NCBI GenBank assembly: GCA_002238485.1
Contig: MPMG01000014.1
Coordinates: 1 to 64,000, forward strand
Source of the DNA: Chloroflexi bacterium bin20
Lineage (GTDB): Bacteria > Chloroflexota > Anaerolineae > Aggregatilineales > Phototrophicaceae
Length of the DNA: 64,000 bases
Direction of reading: 5' to 3'
The notes under the pieces are model-generated. The model searched no databases. It saw only the letters and a list, made by a program, of their open reading frames with translations, and was not told the DNA's origin. The translations under genes and the position numbers were made by a program. Shown one piece after another: positions 60,330-64,000 of this stretch (positions within the stretch are counted from its first letter, which is position 1; every line of letters begins with the position of its first letter).

Positions 60330-61124
60330 ATGAGCGAAGACAAGCGCGATCATCCTTTGTATCAGCAGCGCTCGCAGCCCGCAAATGCTCGCAAAGCACC
60401 GCCCCAACTGCGCGCGGAAAGACCGCTGCTGACCTATCTGCTGGTTGCCTTGCTGGTTGCGATCTATCTGGCAGGCTGGCTGCTGCCCGAGCTGGGAAGG
60501 CAGTTGCTCTTGCAGGGCGCGCTGATCCCCACCGCCATCATAGAAGGCGGGCAGGTGTATCGCTTGTTCACCGCCATGTTTTTGCACGCCAGCCCGGGGC
60601 ATATCTTCTTCAACGCCTATGCCCTCTATATTTTCGGCAGCGGGCTGGAAACGCTCTTCGGGCGCAGGCGGCTGTTGCTCATCTATTTGCTGGGCGGCTT
60701 GAGCGGCTCGCTGCTGAGTCTGGCGCTGGGCGGGCTGGTCGGCTGGTCGGTTGGTGCGTCGGGGGCGGTCTTCGCCCTGTTTACGGCACAGGCGCTGCAT
60801 CTGCATCTGCATCGCGCCCTGTATGTCAATGTGCGCGGCAAGCTGCGTCACATGCTCTTCATCATCGGCATCAACCTGGTCCTTGGCTTCATGCCCGGCT
60901 CGCGCATCGACAACTGGGGGCATATCGGCGGCATGCTGGGTGGGCTGCTGCTGGCTTGGCGGGTTGCGCCGCGCTTCCCCCCGTTGAGGATGCCCCTTCG
61001 CTCGCTGCGAGACCTGGCGCGCACCGATACGAACCCGCTGCGTTTGCAAGCGCCGTTCGTCGTGCTCTACTGCGGCGGACTAATCGCTCTCATTGCGCTG
61101 GTCATCTTCGTTCGCGTTGTCTGA
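60330..61124 (+). CDS. Rhomboid-family intramembrane serine protease
   Basis: 264 residues, six to seven membrane helices. Catalytic Ser in WSVGASGAVFALF (GxSG), catalytic His in NWGHIGGMLGGLL, and the HxxxN of helix 2 as LHASPGHIFFNAYAL. A cytoplasmic N-terminal tail of about 30 charged residues precedes the first helix (LLVALLVAIYLAGWLLP). Likely cleaves membrane protein anchors. Its 3' end overlaps the convergent DUF2304-like gene by 45 bp. Confidence 0.92.
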   Translation: MSEDKRDHPLYQQRSQPANARKAPPQLRAERPLLTYLLVALLVAIYLAGWLLPELGRQLLLQGALIPTAIIEGGQVYRLFTAMFLHASPGHIFFNAYALYIFGSGLETLFGRRRLLLIYLLGGLSGSLLSLALGGLVGWSVGASGAVFALFTAQALHLHLHRALYVNVRGKLRHMLFIIGINLVLGFMPGSRIDNWGHIGGMLGGLLLAWRVAPRFPPLRMPLRSLRDLARTDTNPLRLQAPFVVLYCGGLIALIALVIFVRVV

Positions 61125-61460
61125 CTGTGACACCTGATAGCGCAACAAGGCGATTTGCTGCGCCGCTTCTTTGTTTTCTCGCGTCAGCCGCGTGATGACC
61201 ATGGAAAAGTACAGCTGGATGGACAGCAGGAAGAGCAGCGCCAACAAAAAGAGCAGGTTGGTCGGGTCGTAGATGTTCAGGACCGCCGCCAGCTGATGCA
61301 GCAGGTCGCGCCAGATGCCCAGCAGCAGCATCACCACCGCCGTGCCCAGCCACAGCAGCGAATACTCCTCGCTCAGGTGCCGCCGCCTCACCAGCTCCAG
61401 CACGACCAGCAGCGCCACCAGCGCCGCGCCCACCGTGAAAATCATCGAGCGGTCAATCAT
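61080..61460 (-). CDS. DUF2304-like membrane protein
   Basis: 126 residues. Helices at IFTVGAALVALLVVLELV, YSLLWLGTAVVMLLLGIW and LLFLLALLFLLSIQLYF; RRRHLSEEYSLLW between the first two is the conserved DUF2304 turn. A charged coiled tail follows (TRENKEAAQQIALLRYQ). Proteins of this type often accompany polyprenyl-phosphate glycosyltransferases. ATG at 61460 is chosen over GTG at 61484. Overlaps the rhomboid gene by 45 bp tail to tail. Confidence 0.78.
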   Translation of the reverse strand: MIDRSMIFTVGAALVALLVVLELVRRRHLSEEYSLLWLGTAVVMLLLGIWRDLLHQLAAVLNIYDPTNLLFLLALLFLLSIQLYFSMVITRLTRENKEAAQQIALLRYQVSQSDNANEDDQRNESD

Positions 61461-61640
61461 GGTTTCCGTCCCTTGCCTTGCCACGTCTTACTGTACTGTA
61501 GCGCAAAATGGCAACCATCCCGTGCCGATTAGCGGGCAAAAAAGCCGCTGCGCTGTTCCATCGCGTATTCGCCCTCTACGCGCCACCCTTCCGCTTGTAC
61601 TATGGCGCTGGCCAATCCGTTTACACTGCTCGAGCCACGC

Positions 61641-62492
61641 ATGCCACAGCCACTCATCGAACTCTGTGGGTCTGCCGAGATGCCACTTATGCATCTGATG
61701 CCAGCCAATGGCTTCCCGCCACAGTGCTATTTGCCGCTTCTGGAGGCGCTGCCGGGTTATCGCGCCTTCTGCCTGCCGCCGCGCGCCTTATGGGGCGATC
61801 AAGCCGTGCCCGCTGGCTACCGTGGCTGGGACGAAGCAGCCGATGATCTGCTGGCTGGTCTGGAGGCGCACAAGTTCCATGACAGCGTGGCGATCGGTCA
61901 TTCGCTGGGCGGCGTCGTGTCCATGCTGGCGCTGATGAAGCAGCCTTGGCGTTTCCGCGCCTTGATCATGCTCGACCCCGTCCTGTTGCCGCAGCAAGCG
62001 CTACAGATCTTCGAACGCGCCTGGCAAGATGGCAGCATAGAGCAGTTCCCGCTGGTGCAGGGCGCGCGCCGCCGCCGCCGCAAGTTTGACAACCAAGCCG
62101 ATGCTTTTCGGCGTTTTCGTGCCAAGCCGATCTTCGCAGATTGGACAGACGAAGCGCTGTGGCTCTATGTGCGGCAGGGCACGAAAGCGAGCGCAGACGG
62201 ACGCGGCCTTGAGCTGGTTTGGAGCGGGGATTGGGAGGCGCATTACTTCGCCACGGTGCATCGGCGCATCTGGCAAGATCTGCCCAAGCTCAATGGCATT
62301 GCGCCCACGTTGTTGGTGCGTGCGCGGGGCAGCGATACATTCCCCGATTCCGTGCTTGGGCAGGCGCGCGACTTGCTGCCTGCGGCGCAATTTGTCGAAC
62401 TGGACGGGCAGGGGCATCTCTTCCCCCTGGCTGCGCCCGAATTGACTGCGCAGGTCATCGAGAAGTGGCTGGCGGAATGCCGAATCCCTTGA
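61641..62492 (+). CDS. Alpha/beta hydrolase
   Basis: 283 residues. The oxyanion-hole strand HLMPANGFPP, nucleophile elbow AIGHSLGGVVS and the final His in DGQGHLFPLAAPE are all present; the acid is probably the Asp of RGSDTFPD. No lid expansion and no signal peptide. Esterase or lipase activity is likely, substrate unknown. The start at 61641 is preferred because TACACT (61622-61627) ends 13 nt upstream; 61602 would add 13 residues. The tRNA-Phe promoter begins within its last codons. Confidence 0.78.
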   Translation: MPQPLIELCGSAEMPLMHLMPANGFPPQCYLPLLEALPGYRAFCLPPRALWGDQAVPAGYRGWDEAADDLLAGLEAHKFHDSVAIGHSLGGVVSMLALMKQPWRFRALIMLDPVLLPQQALQIFERAWQDGSIEQFPLVQGARRRRRKFDNQADAFRRFRAKPIFADWTDEALWLYVRQGTKASADGRGLELVWSGDWEAHYFATVHRRIWQDLPKLNGIAPTLLVRARGSDTFPDSVLGQARDLLPAAQFVELDGQGHLFPLAAPELTAQVIEKWLAECRIP

Positions 62493-62516
62493 CAGGGCGC
62501 GCTGGTCTCGCTACAC
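62488..62516 (+). promoter_or_regulatory. sigma70 promoter of tRNA-Phe
   Basis: Perfect TTGACA (62488-62493), 17-nt spacer, TACACT (62511-62516), 21 nt before the tRNA. The -35 box overlaps the stop codon of the hydrolase gene. Confidence 0.85.
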
Positions 62517-62537
62517 TGCCAAATCCAATACGTTTCT

Positions 62538-62610
62538 GCCGAGATAGCTCAGTTGGTAGAGCATCGCACTGAAAATGCGGGTGTCCCCAGTTCAAGTCTG
62601 GGTCTCGGCA
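62538..62610 (+). tRNA. tRNA-Phe(GAA)
   Basis: 73 nt. Acceptor arms GCCGAGA/TCTCGGC, anticodon loop CTGAAAA closed by CGCA/TGCG, anticodon GAA. T arm CCCAG-TTCAAGT-CTGGG. CCA not encoded. It has its own promoter upstream and terminator downstream. Confidence 0.96.
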
Positions 62611-62616
62611 CAAAGA

Positions 62617-62647
62617 AGACTCACAAGACAAGTGGGTCTCTTTTTTT
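62617..62647 (+). terminator. Intrinsic terminator after tRNA-Phe
   Basis: GACTCAC (62618-62624), 7-nt loop and GTGGGTC (62632-62638, one G-U pair), then a run of seven T from 62641. Confidence 0.75.
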
Positions 62648-62663
62648 GCAGAGGACAGCAGGC

Positions 62664-62692
62664 TTAACCGAATCCTCAAGCGTTGGTACGAT
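62664..62692 (+). promoter_or_regulatory. Possible promoter of the last glycosyltransferase
   Basis: TTAACC (62664-62669), 17-nt spacer, TACGAT (62687-62692), 30 nt before the ATG at 62723. Four of six consensus bases in each box. Confidence 0.45.
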
Positions 62693-62722
62693 ATGGCGCA
62701 GTCCGCAAGCGACCCGCTGCCT

Positions 62723-63907
62723 ATGAAGACCATCCTGCTCATCTCGCGCTGCCCGCCATACCCTGCGCATCTCGGCGATCGACTCATCATCTGGCATCTG
62801 GCGCGCGAGCTGCACAAACGCGGATTTACAATCGACTTGCTGGCGCTGCACGACCGCGCCGAAGATCCGCAGCATATTGAGCGCTACCGCGCGTTCTTCC
62901 GCCATATCCAGTTGATTCCCGAGCCGCCTCGCAGCAACCTGGGCTATTTGCGCCGCTTGCTCTGGCCGGGCGCGCGCTTTGCTTCTTCGCCAGAATCGAG
63001 TTTTTGTCCGGCGCTTTGGCAGGCAATCGCGGATCATCTCAGCCGCAATGAAGTTGACCTTGTGCATTGCTTCGGCAGCGTCACCGTGTATGAGTTCCTG
63101 CCACTTTTTGCCCACCTGCCCAATTTGATCGTGCCCTATGAGTCGCACAGCCTCTTTTTGCGTTCAGCTGCGCAACAGGGCGACCTTCGCGCGACTGTCA
63201 TGCTGCCGCTGGTTCGGCGCTTTGAGCGCTTCATGTTCACGCCCTTCGACCGCACAATCGTCATCTCTGATGTTGACGCCGCTTTGCTGCGCGACTTGCA
63301 GCCGGCCTTGCGAGTGGAGGTCATTCCCAATGGCATCGACCTCGCTCAATTCCGTCCGAGCGCGAGCCATCGCGACCGAAACACATTGATCTTCGTGGGC
63401 AACTTCGCCTATGCGCCCAATCAGGATGCTGCCCGATTGTTGACAGCGCAGGTGCTGCCAGCTGTGCGCGAAAAGCTGCCCGAGGCGCGATTGCAGTTGG
63501 TCGGCGCAAATCCGCCCGACTGGATGCGCGCGCTGGCGAATGAGCACATTGAAGTTACCGGCCGCGTCGCCGATGTCGCCCCTTATCTGTCTGGCGCTGC
63601 CGTATTCGTGTGCCCCTTGCGCATCGGCGCGGGTTTGAAGAACAAAGTGCTGGAAGCGCTGGCTGTGGGCACGCCGGTCGCCGCAACGCAGCTGAGCGTC
63701 GATGGCATCGCTGTTGTTCATGAGGAGTCGGCATGGATAGCGCCGGTCGACCAATTGGCGGAGGCGGTGATTCGCCTGCTGGGCGACGAGGCGCTGGGCG
63801 CCAAATTGTCACAGAAGGGCAGGCAACTGATTGAAGCCGGCTACACCTGGGCGCGGACCGCGGATGCCTACGAGCGGCTGTATAGCGAGATCTGCGCGCC
63901 GACCTAG
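62723..63907 (+). CDS. Glycosyltransferase family 4 (Stp1/TIGR03087-like)
   Basis: 394 residues, GT-B fold. The N-terminus KTILLISRCPPYPAHLGDRL resembles the PPxxGDR start of exopolysaccharide glycosyltransferases. The C-domain has VIPNGIDLAQFRP, LIFVGNFAYAPNQDAARL, VTGRVADVAPYLSGAAVFV and the acidic donor site GAGLKNKVLEALAVGTPV. The start at 62723 (MKT) is favoured by the promoter position and by family starts; 62693 adds ten residues. The last codon overlaps the convergent partial gene. Confidence 0.87.
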   Translation: MKTILLISRCPPYPAHLGDRLIIWHLARELHKRGFTIDLLALHDRAEDPQHIERYRAFFRHIQLIPEPPRSNLGYLRRLLWPGARFASSPESSFCPALWQAIADHLSRNEVDLVHCFGSVTVYEFLPLFAHLPNLIVPYESHSLFLRSAAQQGDLRATVMLPLVRRFERFMFTPFDRTIVISDVDAALLRDLQPALRVEVIPNGIDLAQFRPSASHRDRNTLIFVGNFAYAPNQDAARLLTAQVLPAVREKLPEARLQLVGANPPDWMRALANEHIEVTGRVADVAPYLSGAAVFVCPLRIGAGLKNKVLEALAVGTPVAATQLSVDGIAVVHEESAWIAPVDQLAEAVIRLLGDEALGAKLSQKGRQLIEAGYTWARTADAYERLYSEICAPT

Positions 63908-64000
63908 ACGATCATCAACTGGTCGCGCTCTGGCAAGGCTGGGAAGGGCGCCTGCGGCAACGTCTGATACCAATAGGCGACCGACGCGATGTCATCTTGC
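63904..64000 (-). CDS. 3' end of a GH172 (DUF2961)-like gene, cut by the window edge
   Basis: The last 31 codons read DDIASVAYWYQTLPQAPFPA and then LPERDQLMIV before TAG. SVAYWYQ..P..PFP.LP is the closing pattern I associate with DUF2961/GH172 proteins (fructosidase- and arabinofuranosidase-like hexamers). The stop codon overlaps that of the glycosyltransferase. The rest lies beyond base 64000, so catalytic residues cannot be checked. Confidence 0.6.
   Translation of the reverse strand, partial: QDDIASVAYWYQTLPQAPFPALPERDQLMIV

Overview
The window looks like a chromosomal segment of a bacterium from the Chloroflexota, most likely Anaerolineae-like. This is an inference from gene content: long Thr-Pro-Ser/Ala low-complexity linkers in a surface protein, a VanW/peptidoglycan-binding protein, a coenzyme F420 glutamate ligase, a lone rpsD whose product lacks the zinc cysteines, oligoendopeptidase F, NHL, WD40 and TPR proteins, and GC-rich DNA with short intergenic gaps. 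No rRNA is present, so the placement is not firm.

Layout. 0.3-5.4 kb: FAD oxidoreductase, BatA-like vWA protein, unknown protein, YcaQ-type glycosylase. 5.4-7.4 kb: an AT-richer two-gene module, an SMC-like ATPase (DUF3696 type) overlapping a PIN-like protein, behind its own sigma70-type promoter. 7.4-14.1 kb: a split FetA/FetB-like transporter, yjjX, GNAT, trmD, sucrase/ferredoxin-like protein and VanW. 14.1-16.1 kb: a compact adenine-methylase/restriction-enzyme pair bracketed by a 9-bp direct repeat. 16.2-20.8 kb: SWIM protein, cofE, a beta-propeller protein and an atypical kinase. 20.8-25.8 kb: an MmeI-like fused restriction-modification enzyme, an OLD-type ATPase-TOPRIM nuclease on the opposite strand, and a duplicated remnant of the MmeI-like C-terminus. 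26-43.6 kb: mostly housekeeping and metabolism (enoyl-CoA hydratase, glycosyltransferases, pepF, rpsD, cysS, a TrmH-family methylase, pcm, metY, EamA). 43.7-48.1 kb: a repeat-rich beta-helix/LysM surface protein with an 18-G tract just upstream of its start, then the 3' stump of a sugar ABC permease and an intact xylulokinase-like gene. 48-64 kb: envelope and exported proteins, an HtrA-like protease, ferredoxin, tRNA-Arg(CCT), thrS, rhomboid, tRNA-Phe(GAA), a glycosyltransferase, and the 3' end of a GH172/DUF2961-like gene cut by the window edge.

Two themes stand out. First, three separate defence loci (ATPase + PIN-like, type II R-M, MmeI-like + OLD) lie within 20 kb and are interleaved with core genes. 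Second, a two-part dispersed repeat recurs throughout. Box 1 is a C-rich/G-rich hairpin with a GAC..GTC centre. Box 2 is a GGGCGA...TCGCCC hairpin. It sits mostly between genes, but it also forms the last codons and stop of trmD, supplies the stop of a small gene near 26.3 kb, and lies in frame inside the methyltransferase domain of the MmeI-like enzyme. Several genes have a -10-like hexamer ending about 7 nt before the start codon, suggesting leaderless transcripts. All functions are assigned from reading motifs and family patterns by eye; no database search was run.
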